A model generated the notes under the pieces. It did not search any database and had not been told where the DNA came from. It worked only from the letters and a program-made list of their open reading frames with translations. Shown piece after piece: positions 8,312 to 17,609 of a DNA stretch of 64,000 nucleotides. The DNA is from Marine Group I thaumarchaeote. Lineage in GTDB: Archaea; Thermoproteota; Nitrososphaeria; Nitrososphaerales; Nitrosopumilaceae. The DNA is taken from contig JACASW010000005.1 of the NCBI GenBank assembly GCA_013390785.1, positions 1-64,000 of the forward strand, in the 5' to 3' direction. The position numbers and the translations under genes are program-made. Position 1 is the first letter of the stretch. The number at the start of each line of letters is the position of its first letter.

Positions 8312-9391
8312 CTATGAAAATCTGTTAGCTGTTTTTACAATATAATCGATTTGAGATTCAGTCAAATTTGGATGAATAGGAATTGTAACAATTTCCTTGG
8401 CAATTTTTTCAGTTAGGGGAAGTTTAACAGATTTTTTATACAATGACATTTGATGAATAGGTTTGTAATGAGTTCCAGTCTCAATTCCTTTTTCTAGAAG
8501 TTTTTTTCTAAAAATTTTTCGATCCCTTACACAAATCCAGTATAGGTGATATGCACAAGTGCTCGTAAACGGAATTTTCTTGGAAGCATTTAGCTCTTTA
8601 TCATAAATTTTTGCGATGCTTTTTCTCTTATTATTCATTTTTTTGATTTTTTGAAGTTGTACTAAACCAATAGCAGCAGACAATTCATTCATATAAAAAT
8701 TCCAGCCTATTTTATCGACATCATAATCTGCGTACTTTCTATTTGAAATGCCACACCAACGTTTAGATTTTAAATCTTCGGTTATTTTTTTATAATTATG
8801 ACTATTAATTGAAATTAAGCCTCCTGTAGGCATTGCTAAATTCTTTACAGGATGAAAACTAAAACAAACAAAGTCTCCATGACTTCCAATCTTCTTACCA
8901 TTAAATTCTGAACCGCACGCGTGTGCTGCATCTTCAATGATCATAATGTTGGAATTTGATAATTTTTGGATTTTTTTAATATCTGCTGGCATTCCTCCAA
9001 AATGAACAGGTATTATACATCTGGTCTTCTTGGATATTTTTTTCTTTATTTCTTCAGGGTCGATGCATAATGTATGAGGATTAACATCCACAAAAACTGG
9101 TATTCCGCCATTATACATTATTGCATGTGCAGTACTCACGAACGATAGAGATGGTAAAATAACTTCTTTTCCTTTAATGTCACATAGCGCTGCAGCCAGA
9201 TGTAAGGCTGCAGTTCCACTATTCACGGAAACACAAGATTTTGAATTAATAAATTTCTTAAAATTTTTTTCAAATTCCTGTACCTGACCACCACCAGCTC
9301 CCGATGCCCAAAAACCACTCATTAATGTTTTAACTGCCTTTTTTACCTCACGCTCATCAATAGCAGGATCAAATAATTTTATTTTTTTCAC
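8312..9391 (-). CDS. DegT/DnrJ/EryC1/StrS-family sugar aminotransferase (PLP)
   Basis: A 359-residue fold-type I aminotransferase. It shows S-G-T-A-A-L-H-L (58-65) for phosphate binding, I-I-E-D-A-A-H-A (151-158) with the cofactor-pairing Asp, and F-S-F-H-P-V-K-N-L in which Lys183 is the Schiff-base lysine. It should transfer an amino group to a keto group on a nucleotide sugar, typically at C4 or C3. Together with the PseB-like dehydratase and PseH-like acetyltransferase nearby it could complete the amino-sugar steps to a nonulosonate precursor. It is the first gene of a two-gene minus-strand operon with the MBL-fold protein. A 211 bp divergent gap upstream is the longest non-coding stretch in the window. 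Confidence 0.9.
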   Translation of the reverse strand: MKKIKLFDPAIDEREVKKAVKTLMSGFWASGAGGGQVQEFEKNFKKFINSKSCVSVNSGTAALHLAAALCDIKGKEVILPSLSFVSTAHAIMYNGGIPVFVDVNPHTLCIDPEEIKKKISKKTRCIIPVHFGGMPADIKKIQKLSNSNIMIIEDAAHACGSEFNGKKIGSHGDFVCFSFHPVKNLAMPTGGLISINSHNYKKITEDLKSKRWCGISNRKYADYDVDKIGWNFYMNELSAAIGLVQLQKIKKMNNKRKSIAKIYDKELNASKKIPFTSTCAYHLYWICVRDRKIFRKKLLEKGIETGTHYKPIHQMSLYKKSVKLPLTEKIAKEIVTIPIHPNLTESQIDYIVKTANRFS

Positions 9392-9602
9392 TAATTGAAT
9401 ATCCTTCTCGACAACTATTTAGTATTCACTTATCATAGATTATAGACTGATAGAATTAGCTTTAGTAGTAATTATACTCTAGATTTAAATTTCAAAAGAA
9501 AGGGGATCAAATAGAAATTGAAAAAGTTCAATGTTTTAAATGGAAGGATTTTAGGAATAATTAAAATTCTAAAATAAATGCTGATGTTAATAATACTACA
9601 AA
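9392..9602. other. Divergent intergenic region (longest gap in the window)
   Basis: This 211 bp of AT-rich DNA lies between the divergently transcribed aminotransferase and sulfatase-fold copy 3, and should hold promoters for both. I see no convincing gene, inverted repeat or RNA structure. TATA-like stretches are present but cannot be singled out by eye. Confidence 0.4.
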
Positions 9603-10988
9603 ATGAAACCAAATATACTTTTTTTAATTGTCGATTCGCTTAGAGCAGATAAGGTGTCAGGCACTGAAAATAATTCTGTAACACCAAATTTAGATCATAT
9701 TAAAAAAAATGGAGTGTTTTTTGATCACGCAATAAGTTCATCGGATGGCACAATGTTAGCGTATGCTGGACTATTTTCAGGCAAACATCCATTTAAAACT
9801 GGTATGAGATCAGCAAAATTAACAAGGCTCTGTAATACAATAAGTTATTTTGAAGTACTCAAGAATTATGATTATAATCTCTATGGATGCTTACCAAACT
9901 TTGCTGAACCCTTTGAGATTATACCAGAGTTTGAAAATAATGATGAATCGTTTTTAGATCTTCTTCCAGATGCATTAGGTAATGCAGGAGAAATTACATT
10001 AAAAAAACTAGAAGGAGGTATGAAAGAACCATGGTGTTTTTTTGTGCATGTAACAAATATGCACTATCCAATCAAAAAACCTAAAGGCTTCGAAGATGAA
10101 AAGTTTGGTTCAAACAACTATGAAAAACAGATATCGGCAATAGATGAATGGATAGGAAAAATACTAAAAAAAATCGATCTAGCAAAAACACTATTTGTGA
10201 TTATAGGAGATCACGGCTCATATATTCAATCATTAAAAAACAAATCTTTAGAAATTGATTTTCAAGATAATGCGAATTTACAAACGAATTTTTTAAAAAT
10301 GCCAAGAAAAATGCCAAAATTTGTAGAACCTCTAAAACTAAAATTATTTTTAATGCGTGAACGTGCTAGTAAAAAACGAAAATTAAATAAAATAAAAAAA
10401 TTTGATTTAAAACCTCACGAAATAAGAGGATTGTTACATCAAAGAGGTAATACTGATCGATTTTTATTTGATGAAAAAATACGTGTGCCTCTATTTATGA
10501 TTGGCAGTAAAATAAATCAGGGTATGACAATCTCAAAGCAGGTTAGATTAATTGATGTTTTCCCAACAATCTGTGAAGTAGTTGGTATACCAAAATGGGA
10601 AGAAAAAGTAGATGGAATTAGTATCTATCCACTATTAGAAAATAAGAAAATGAATGACTTGACTGCATATATTGAAAGTACCCCTGGTGTTGTGATAGAA
10701 ACAAACAATGTGATTGGCATTCGTACAGATAAATACAAATATTTTAGAAATAGATATGATTCAGATTTAGATATACATCTTTTTGATTTAGTAAACGATC
10801 ATTTTGAAGATAATAATATTGCTGAAAAATCTAAAGACATTGTCCAAATGATGGAGAAGAATCTTAAGGAGATTATAGATGGATTCTCCCTTGAAGATGT
10901 TTGTTACGGTGATGATGAAATGAACAAGCAAGAAACTGAAGAAGTAGAGAATGTTAAAGAGATTTTTAAGGCGATGGGATACACATGA
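9603..10988 (+). CDS. Sulfatase-fold (alkaline phosphatase superfamily) protein, copy 3, Thr at the nucleophile position
   Basis: A 461-residue protein, paralogous to the copy at 2799-4172. It has Asp11 in I-V-D-S-L-R-A-D, T-P-N-L-D at 27-31, and an active-site segment ending G-L-F-S-G (56-60) that puts Thr50 at the nucleophile position. G-D-H-G comes after residue 200 and K-I-R-V-P-L-F-M later. The sulfatase Cys-x-Pro-x-Arg signature is absent. A strongly basic insert of about 80 residues follows the D-H-G motif in both this copy and copy 2. There is no signal peptide, so a cytoplasmic substrate, for example a nucleotide-linked or lipid-linked glycan, is likely. Whether it cleaves or transfers phosphate or sulfate cannot be told from sequence. 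Confidence 0.84.
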   Translation: MKPNILFLIVDSLRADKVSGTENNSVTPNLDHIKKNGVFFDHAISSSDGTMLAYAGLFSGKHPFKTGMRSAKLTRLCNTISYFEVLKNYDYNLYGCLPNFAEPFEIIPEFENNDESFLDLLPDALGNAGEITLKKLEGGMKEPWCFFVHVTNMHYPIKKPKGFEDEKFGSNNYEKQISAIDEWIGKILKKIDLAKTLFVIIGDHGSYIQSLKNKSLEIDFQDNANLQTNFLKMPRKMPKFVEPLKLKLFLMRERASKKRKLNKIKKFDLKPHEIRGLLHQRGNTDRFLFDEKIRVPLFMIGSKINQGMTISKQVRLIDVFPTICEVVGIPKWEEKVDGISIYPLLENKKMNDLTAYIESTPGVVIETNNVIGIRTDKYKYFRNRYDSDLDIHLFDLVNDHFEDNNIAEKSKDIVQMMEKNLKEIIDGFSLEDVCYGDDEMNKQETEEVENVKEIFKAMGYT

Positions 10989-11104
10989 CTGGTTTACTGA
11001 TACTCTATGATATTCTTTTTGTCACAGATTAATCATCAGTGAGTTTTAATAATTCTTGGCAGCGCGTCATCATATAATGATTTTGACTAGAAATTTTGAT
11101 AAAA

Positions 11105-12277
11105 ATGGATTGGAACTTAATAAAACAAATTAAAGGTCTGAAAAGTATTTCTCAAATTGGTGCTGCCACAGCTGGCGGAAATGCAATAGCGGCTATTTTT
11201 TGGATTTACATGGCCGATCTTATGGGTCAGGAAGATTATGGAGAATTAGGTTACATGCTTTCTATTGCAGGCATTGCATCAACTATTTCAATTCTTGGTG
11301 GTCAATGGACTATGTCAGTTTATACTGCAAAAGGTGTACGAATAGAATCTAGTTTATACTTCATATCAATAATTACCAGTACAGTTTCTGCGATTATTCT
11401 GTATTTCTTATTTGAAAATGTAGGAATGAGTGTGTATGTTATTAGTTTAGTTATCTTTAATTTGTTTACAGCTGAAATTCTAGGGAAAAAACGCTATAAA
11501 ACATATTCCAAAATATTTTTCGTACAAAAAATTATCTTAGTTACTCTTGCAATATTATTATACTATATTTTGGGCGCAGAGGGTGTTTTATTGGCATATG
11601 GTATCTCATATTTGGTATTTACATCTAGAATAATTAGTGCACTTAGAAATCATGAATTTAATTTTGGACTTCTAAGACAACGCTTTAAATTTTGGATGTT
11701 TAATTATATCATTCAGCTTAGCAATTCTGCACGTGCACAAATTGACATATTACTCATTGGACCACTTTTTGGTTTTGCGTTAGTTGGAAACTATTTTCTT
11801 GGTCTTCAGGTCTTGGGATTATTTTTGATCTTGCCGCTTATAATATTCAAATATACACTCCCCCAAGATTCAAGTGGTTCTTCAACAAAACAAATAAAGA
11901 TTATAACTATTGCAACGTCGATTGGTTTTGCATTACTAGGAATTTTTGTTGCCCCTGAAGTAATTCCACTTGTATTACCAGAGTATACCGATACAGTTGA
12001 ACTTATTCCTTTATTATCACTTGCAATTATTCCACGAACTGTCACTACAATGTTGATGTCTGGATTTCTAGGTAAAGAAAATAATATGCATCTTCTAGTA
12101 GGTAATTTAATCGCATTCTCTATTATTGTCTCAGGAATATTATATCTGCCTGAATATTTTGATATTGTAGGTCTGGCCATAGCATATGTCCTAAGCGTAA
12201 CGATTCAAACTATTTATCTTCTAATTGTTTACCTAAGAACTGCAAAAACACAAAATCTCAATACCAGCCGAGTGTAA
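11105..12277 (+). CDS. Wzx-type oligosaccharide flippase (polysaccharide transporter)
   Basis: A polytopic membrane protein of about 390 residues, with roughly 11-12 hydrophobic segments spread over its full length. An N-terminal amphipathic part leads into the first membrane helix, with a G-R/E-D-Y-G-E-L-G-Y pattern typical of the MATE/MOP-superfamily polysaccharide flippases (RfbX/Wzx). It would move lipid-linked oligosaccharide across the cytoplasmic membrane. I prefer the ATG at 11105; a TTG three codons upstream (11096) is possible. It sits between two sulfatase-fold genes and is the only clear Wzx-like gene here. Specificity cannot be inferred. Confidence 0.85.
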   Translation: MDWNLIKQIKGLKSISQIGAATAGGNAIAAIFWIYMADLMGQEDYGELGYMLSIAGIASTISILGGQWTMSVYTAKGVRIESSLYFISIITSTVSAIILYFLFENVGMSVYVISLVIFNLFTAEILGKKRYKTYSKIFFVQKIILVTLAILLYYILGAEGVLLAYGISYLVFTSRIISALRNHEFNFGLLRQRFKFWMFNYIIQLSNSARAQIDILLIGPLFGFALVGNYFLGLQVLGLFLILPLIIFKYTLPQDSSGSSTKQIKIITIATSIGFALLGIFVAPEVIPLVLPEYTDTVELIPLLSLAIIPRTVTTMLMSGFLGKENNMHLLVGNLIAFSIIVSGILYLPEYFDIVGLAIAYVLSVTIQTIYLLIVYLRTAKTQNLNTSRV

Positions 12278-12343
12278 ATTTTAAATTAATTATATAAAAT
12301 AGCAGTAATCTTGTTATACACTTAGTGTTTTGATTGAATATAA

Positions 12344-13471
12344 TTGAGTGTAAGTAAACCTAACGTAATTTTTGTTTTGTTGGATGGAGCAAGATGGGAT
12401 AGAGTAAATGTATCTAATGATTTTCAAGAAATTTGTAAAGAAGGAACTTTATTAAATAATGTAACTACGGCGATGCCATATACAATTGGATCAATAAATG
12501 TCACGTTCTCTGGATTATATGGCAAAGATAATGGTGTAGATGCATACTATAATGTGCTTAAATTAAAGGAAGAAATAAAAAATCTGCCTGTGATTTTTAA
12601 GAAAGAAGGATATTTTACCGCATGTGACTTATTGCATGAACGAATTTTAGCAAATAGGGGATTTGATGTTCATCAATCACATGATGAGTTTAGTGATGAT
12701 TTGAAACTTAAACATCCAAGTTTTATCAAACAGTGTTTAGAAAAAGCATCTGGAAAACCATTATTCCTGTTTCTTTATTTTTCTAAAATACATACAGTTA
12801 CAGTTTCTGATGTTTTAAAAAAATACGAATGGAATGACAAAAAATTTTATGAGAAAAAAGATGAGAACTTAAAACGATATGATGATACCTTCGTAGAAGT
12901 AGGAAAATATATGAAAACATTTCTTGATACACTAAAAAAATTACAAATTTATGATAATTCAATTATAATATTTTTTTCAGATCATGGTACAGGAATTGGA
13001 GAAAGATTTAGTGAGAGAAATTATGGTTCTTTCACTTATGAAGAAACCATAAGAACGTTCCATCTTTTTATTTCAAAAGATATCAAAAAAGGGCAGATTT
13101 CAGAAAAACTTAGAGCCACGATAGATATATTTCCTACAATTTTGGATCTTGCTAAAATTAATACTAATTTAGACCGTCCTGGAGATAGTTTTGCAGAATT
13201 TCTTCTTGGAAACAGTAATGAATTGAGAGATAAAGATTACACATTTTCGGAGACGGGAGCACTACATGGGTTACATCCCTCACCAGCAAAATCCAATGTA
13301 TTTTGTGTCAAAACCCCTACACAGAAATTAATGTATTTAGAATCGCCTAAGCAATGGAAGTTTTTTGATTTAATGGACGATCCGAATGAATTGGAGAATA
13401 AATATGGAACGAATCCAGAAATAGAAAAAAAATTGAAAACAATATTAAATGAATTTATCAATAATAGATGA
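12344..13471 (+). CDS. Sulfatase-fold (alkaline phosphatase superfamily) protein, copy 4, Thr at the nucleophile position
   Basis: A 375-residue protein starting at TTG (12344). It is the closest paralogue of the protein at 503-1675: both have an L-L-D/I-D-G start (Asp14 here), a P-Y-T active-site approach with Thr47 at the nucleophile position, a D-H-G-x-G-I-G-E motif and a Y-G-S-F-T-Y segment. The formylglycine signature is again absent. Like copy 1 it lacks the large basic insert seen in copies 2 and 3, so the four proteins form two subfamilies. There is no signal peptide. Its stop lies 19 bp from a convergent sulfotransferase gene, which keeps the sulfate/phosphate-ester theme. Confidence 0.84.
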   Translation: MSVSKPNVIFVLLDGARWDRVNVSNDFQEICKEGTLLNNVTTAMPYTIGSINVTFSGLYGKDNGVDAYYNVLKLKEEIKNLPVIFKKEGYFTACDLLHERILANRGFDVHQSHDEFSDDLKLKHPSFIKQCLEKASGKPLFLFLYFSKIHTVTVSDVLKKYEWNDKKFYEKKDENLKRYDDTFVEVGKYMKTFLDTLKKLQIYDNSIIIFFSDHGTGIGERFSERNYGSFTYEETIRTFHLFISKDIKKGQISEKLRATIDIFPTILDLAKINTNLDRPGDSFAEFLLGNSNELRDKDYTFSETGALHGLHPSPAKSNVFCVKTPTQKLMYLESPKQWKFFDLMDDPNELENKYGTNPEIEKKLKTILNEFINNR

Positions 13472-13490
13472 AGATATCAAATTTAATGAA

Positions 13491-14372
13491 TTAATTTTTA
13501 CACCAAAATGTTAAATCCCGGTTTAATAGTGAGCTCAATTTAATAATTTCTGGCTCTAGTTCATCTTGAAGTTTCTTTTTTAGCATAGAGTTTAATTTTT
13601 CTCTTTTAGATGGTGGATTGTTAATTTTTCTATACATTTTATCTGTAAATGGAATTTTTCTTAATACACCTCTTATACCAAATTTATTTTCCATCATGAT
13701 TTGATGAATTTGACGATTTCTATATTTTCTACTAGGATTTGTATTCAAGTATTCGATATTTGCATCAGCGCTCATTTCTAAAAATTCTAAAGTTTCTTTT
13801 AGTATTGTTGATTTATTTTTCATATAGTCATCAAATATGATAACTTTGACATTTTCTCTGCCGAAAGTATCAAAATATCTTTTTACTTGGGTGTAATATT
13901 TTACTACTTCACGATAAAGTAATCGAGGATCGTGTTTGTTAGGTGATTCTAAATTTTCTTTTTTCCGCATAGGTTCTGCAGATAACGCTTCTTCAAAATC
14001 AACAATGTGTTCAACTGTACTTCTATACAACAAAGAGGAATGAAGAGAATACATTGTATCTATTGGATTTCGTAAAATCATAATGATTTTAGCATTAGGT
14101 GAGAATCGTTTAATTCGTTCAGCAGTATATGGACAATACAGATATGCATTACATCTTTCACCTATTCTCCTTTCATTATTTACATCCGCAAATTGTTCTA
14201 AGTATTCATCATCATCCTTATAGTCACTAACCCATCCAAAGTGTCCTTTACCCTTTGGCCATTCTGGTTTTAGAAAATAGATGTCAGGATGTTGATCCAA
14301 TTCATATTGAAATGAAGTAGCACCTGAACGGGTTTGACCTACAATAAAGAAATTTGGTTTTTTGGTAGACAT
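13491..14372 (-). CDS. PAPS-dependent carbohydrate sulfotransferase, copy 1
   Basis: A 293-residue soluble sulfotransferase. The 5'-phosphosulfate-binding loop reads G-Q-T-R-S-G-A-T-S (12-20), and the 3'-phosphate-binding element R-N-P-I-D-T-M-Y-S lies at 101-109. Both are diagnostic for Sulfotransfer_1/3 families. It would move sulfate from PAPS to a sugar hydroxyl or amine. It is the last gene of a minus-strand run: cupin, large GT-B protein, SpsF-like protein, sulfotransferase, with short gaps of 11-27 bp. Linked ATP sulfurylase at 1722-2795 supports local sulfate activation. The basic C-terminal region could contact the acceptor glycan. Confidence 0.9.
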   Translation of the reverse strand: MSTKKPNFFIVGQTRSGATSFQYELDQHPDIYFLKPEWPKGKGHFGWVSDYKDDDEYLEQFADVNNERRIGERCNAYLYCPYTAERIKRFSPNAKIIMILRNPIDTMYSLHSSLLYRSTVEHIVDFEEALSAEPMRKKENLESPNKHDPRLLYREVVKYYTQVKRYFDTFGRENVKVIIFDDYMKNKSTILKETLEFLEMSADANIEYLNTNPSRKYRNRQIHQIMMENKFGIRGVLRKIPFTDKMYRKINNPPSKREKLNSMLKKKLQDELEPEIIKLSSLLNRDLTFWCKN

Positions 14373-14399
14373 TTTAATTAATTTTGAAATAATTTCATA

Positions 14400-15167
14400 T
14401 TATCTTTTTTGTTTCTTAATAAATTCTTTATCTTCTTCAAGTGACTTATTGAAACCCTCGTTATGATTAATGTGTTTATTAATTTCAATTAATTCTGGTT
14501 TTCGTGAAAATAATTCTAATACATCTTCTAAATGTATAGGATTAATTGATATATTATTTAGAATTTGCTTAATTAGTTCAAAATCTTCTATCCTATCAAC
14601 AGTCAATCGTAAATTTGAAATATTTTTATCATTTTCAACATTAATTATTTTGAAATTTTCTTTATTGTGAAAATAAGGTGTCACGTGTTCTCTTTCAGAT
14701 GGTAACTGTGCATTTTCCCATGCCTTATTTAATGCACTAAAAGAAAACACCTCAACATCAGTTCCAATAGGAAAAGTACGCGTTAACGTATTTGTGGCAA
14801 AATCACAATTTTCTGAAAAAAATTGTTCAATTACTTTATCAACAATTTGTGGATCAATTAATGGACAATCAGCAGTAATTCTTACTATAGTTGAAAATGA
14901 GTGTTTTTTTGCACATTGAAAATATCTATCCAAAACATCTTTTTCTTTACCACGGAAAACGTTGATTGAATTATTATTTGCAAATTTTTCAATCTCATCA
15001 TCCTCTTGATTTGTAGTGGTTGCGATAACCAAATTTTTTACTTTTGAACAATATCGCAATTGATTTGTGACATAATACAAAAGAGGTTTTCCACTATCAC
15101 TTTTCATTAAAGCTTTACCTGGCAGACGGCTTGATCCCATCCTAGCTTGTATTATACAACCAATCAT
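14400..15167 (-). CDS. SpsF-like CMP-sugar cytidylyltransferase family protein
   Basis: A 255-residue protein. It opens with the CMP-Kdo/CMP-nonulosonate synthetase-type nucleotide motif I-I-Q-A-R-M-G-S-S-R-L-P-G-K (5-18) and continues with R-I-T-A-D-C-P-L-I-D-P (about 96-106), which carries the metal-binding Asp. This is the SpsF branch of the family, common beside nonulosonate and spore-coat polysaccharide genes. It likely activates an acidic sugar as its CMP form, possibly the product of the short NeuB-like synthase. It lies 11 bp downstream of the large GT-B gene and 27 bp upstream of the sulfotransferase, in one minus-strand operon. Confidence 0.83.
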   Translation of the reverse strand: MIGCIIQARMGSSRLPGKALMKSDSGKPLLYYVTNQLRYCSKVKNLVIATTTNQEDDEIEKFANNNSINVFRGKEKDVLDRYFQCAKKHSFSTIVRITADCPLIDPQIVDKVIEQFFSENCDFATNTLTRTFPIGTDVEVFSFSALNKAWENAQLPSEREHVTPYFHNKENFKIINVENDKNISNLRLTVDRIEDFELIKQILNNISINPIHLEDVLELFSRKPELIEINKHINHNEGFNKSLEEDKEFIKKQKR

Positions 15168-15178
15168 ACAATCACCAT

Positions 15179-17098
15179 CTATATTGTTTCAATATATTCA
15201 AGTAGTTTTTTTGAAGAATTCTCACGTTCCGTAAGATAATTCTTAACAAATTCATCCTGCCTCTGGATTGTTTTATTTTTAAAATTCTTGTCATGCAGTA
15301 ATTTTTCTAAACTCATCTGAAGCTTTTCAATTGATATGTTTGTCTCTGCATTAAAATCAAAAAGCGTTGGAATACCTAGATTATAATCTATAATAGGTAA
15401 ACAAATTACTGGTTTTTGTAATAAATAGGATTCTAAAATTGCGGTAGTATAATTAGTGGCAATCATAATATCACATGAATTAATCAATTCCATAATACTC
15501 CCCGTAGAAATTATTTCTATATCCGAACTAATTTTTTTGATCATTTCACTAAAATCAAAAACATGAAATGATGGATGGATTTTTATGATTAATTTTTTTT
15601 TCATCGCAACAACTGTCCTGCAAATTTGTTCTACATGATTTTCAAATTTTATAATATTACTAATTTGATGCCCTTGAATGAACATATGTTCAGGTCCTGT
15701 TAATGTAAGAAGAACACTAGAAGAGTCTTTGCCCATAGATATGGACTTCCAAGAATCATATTTTGGATGTCCAATAATTTTTAATTTTGTTGGTTCAATG
15801 ATACTAATATTTTTTAAATTATTTTCTGAGATCTTTCCCCAAACTAGAAATTTATCAGATTTAATAGGGTAAAGTCCCTTCGAGAGATTTGTTCCCACAG
15901 CCTCTTTTGTATCATAATAAATTCCATGCTGTAAAAGTATCAATTTTATGCCATGTTTTTTACTTTCACTAATTACGATTTGTTCAGTTATTCCTATTTC
16001 AGATGAAATCATTATAGTATCTATTTTAATTCTTTGAAACAGTGTTTTTATTGTTTGAATATCACGTGCAATTTCCTCTACTTTTTTTTCAAATAATTTT
16101 TGTATGATTGGTTTTATTGTGTGCCAAAAAGAATAGCCGTCATAGGAAAAATATTTGAATAGAATTTCATCTTGTTTATAGAGATCTGATATCTGGTTTG
16201 TTATCAAATTTTCCTGTTCTTGTATTTTGATTTTTAATTTTGAATCAATCAACGAATCAGGTGTAATTATACCACACTTTGAATTTTTGATTATCTTAAA
16301 CGTATTCATGCTCCATATTGCTGGTCGCCTTATTCCAAATTGTATAAGATTAACATTATAATTTCTTGATTCATCTAAGAGGTTTTGATATATTTCAGTA
16401 GATAATTCAACTAATAACACATTACGTGAATTTGGAGTAGCTTTTGGTTCGAATAAAGACTGGGTAAATTTTTCTGAAAAATGCTTTATTTTTTTATATT
16501 TTGATGATGATAATGAAAAATTGATTTTGTTTTTGCCTAAGTTAAGATCTATACGTACTTTATCATGAACAAAATCATAGTTTACTTCCTCATCAGTATC
16601 AATTTTCTGTACATTAGATGAAAATATCGCACTAATTTCATATAAAATTCCTGATGAAATAAATGTTGAATTAGGAAATTTTTCATAAATTTTTTTAAAT
16701 TCAAAAAATTTTTTCAAAAATTTAATCATATAGTCAATAAATTGTTCTTGAAGTAATTGCCCAATATTCAAATCTCCAACCATAAAATATTTTTGAATCG
16801 ACTTTACATCATACCATTTACTAAAAGTATAAAGATGATTTTGAATTTCGTTGGTTTCTTCTTGCGTAATAAACTCATCAGAAGTTTCATGTTCAATATT
16901 TTCTAAGTTCAAATTTTTATGTGAATCATAATCAAAACTAATTATTTTGTTCCAATGAAAATCTTTTTTGGTGGTTTTAATCTTGCTTAGATTAGAATCC
17001 GAGTCGATTAATAGAATCGTAGATTTACTAATACTGTTAGATTTTCCATTTTTTCCAATCATAATCATCAAAAGAAATATTTTCCATCTCGTTATCAT
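15179..17098 (-). CDS. Large GT-B-like glycosyltransferase / capsule-type surface carbohydrate protein
   Basis: A protein of up to 639 residues. The C-terminal half looks like the GT-B donor domain of capsule/CDP-glycerol-type transferases: L-L-Q-H-G-I-Y-Y near 385, F-L-V-W-G then I-I-G-H-P-K-Y-D, I-K-I-H-P-S-F and finally a T-N-Y-T-T-A-I-L-E-S segment before a strand-rich end. The N-terminal about 350 residues are not recognised and contain a helical stretch rich in Phe and Lys. The longest frame starts at 17098 and overlaps the cupin gene by 62 bp; ATGs at 17068 or 17062 give shorter overlaps and are likely. Position beside SpsF suggests a CMP-sugar donor, but this is inference. Confidence 0.68.
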   Translation of the reverse strand: MITRWKIFLLMIMIGKNGKSNSISKSTILLIDSDSNLSKIKTTKKDFHWNKIISFDYDSHKNLNLENIEHETSDEFITQEETNEIQNHLYTFSKWYDVKSIQKYFMVGDLNIGQLLQEQFIDYMIKFLKKFFEFKKIYEKFPNSTFISSGILYEISAIFSSNVQKIDTDEEVNYDFVHDKVRIDLNLGKNKINFSLSSSKYKKIKHFSEKFTQSLFEPKATPNSRNVLLVELSTEIYQNLLDESRNYNVNLIQFGIRRPAIWSMNTFKIIKNSKCGIITPDSLIDSKLKIKIQEQENLITNQISDLYKQDEILFKYFSYDGYSFWHTIKPIIQKLFEKKVEEIARDIQTIKTLFQRIKIDTIMISSEIGITEQIVISESKKHGIKLILLQHGIYYDTKEAVGTNLSKGLYPIKSDKFLVWGKISENNLKNISIIEPTKLKIIGHPKYDSWKSISMGKDSSSVLLTLTGPEHMFIQGHQISNIIKFENHVEQICRTVVAMKKKLIIKIHPSFHVFDFSEMIKKISSDIEIISTGSIMELINSCDIMIATNYTTAILESYLLQKPVICLPIIDYNLGIPTLFDFNAETNISIEKLQMSLEKLLHDKNFKNKTIQRQDEFVKNYLTERENSSKKLLEYIETI

Positions 17099-17489
17099 CA
17101 GGTCTCCAAGCCAAGTCTGCTATAGCCAAAACTCTTGAAACATCATTTGAAATATTAACGTGTGCAGATGCAGAATTTTTTGGTACTTGGATCAAATTTG
17201 GTGTTTCTGAACTTGATTCGATCTCTGTATATGTTCCATCATTCTTTTTAATTATAAAAATAACTTTTCCATGAATGCAGGTAAAGTAACTATTTCGTTT
17301 TTTATGTATATGTGGACCCTTAATTTCTCCAGGATTTATAGAACTAACATAAACCATTTTTGGAATTATAGGTAAAATTTTATCCCAATCTCTCCAAACA
17401 ACAGTTAAAGAACCATTTTCATGTTTATCATCAATATCTCTTGTAACGTGTTTTTCTAGCTTTGTAAAAGTAATTTCATCAGAATCCAT
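17037..17489 (-). CDS. Cupin-fold nucleotide-sugar isomerase/epimerase (RmlC/FdtA-like)
   Basis: A 150-residue single-domain cupin. G-P-H-I-H-K-K-R (about residues 58-65) and the following C-I-H-G-K-V-I-F-I-I strand are typical of WxcM/FdtA/RmlC-like sugar cupins. These isomerise or epimerise dTDP-4-keto-6-deoxyhexoses. rmlB and rmlA start just across a 120 bp divergent gap, and there is no separate rmlD in the window. A 3,4-ketoisomerase route to a 3-amino sugar, or a 3,5-epimerase role, are both possible. It is the first gene of the minus-strand operon leading to the GT-B protein, SpsF-like protein and sulfotransferase. Confidence 0.78.
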   Translation of the reverse strand: MDSDEITFTKLEKHVTRDIDDKHENGSLTVVWRDWDKILPIIPKMVYVSSINPGEIKGPHIHKKRNSYFTCIHGKVIFIIKKNDGTYTEIESSSETPNLIQVPKNSASAHVNISNDVSRVLAIADLAWRPDDNEMENISFDDYDWKKWKI

Positions 17490-17577
17490 AGTCTCATTTG
17501 AGAATAAGCATGAATAAAAGTTTGGTATAATTGATATGGGCTTGCTTAATTTTTAAAACTAATACAACTTGATACAA

Positions 17578-17592
17578 TATTTTATTAATACA
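17578..17592 (+). promoter_or_regulatory. Possible TATA-type promoter for rmlB
   Basis: A T-T-T-A-T-T-A-A-T-A stretch at 17581-17590 is centred about 25 bp upstream of the rmlB ATG at 17610, the right spacing for a leaderless archaeal mRNA. Background AT content is high, so this is suggestive only. Confidence 0.27.
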
Positions 17593-17609
17593 AGAAAATT
17601 ATTTTTTTT

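Noticed and set aside
11806-12180. 124-residue open frame on the minus strand
   Set aside because: It is a shadow of the Wzx-like gene; its composition reflects reverse-complemented membrane helices.
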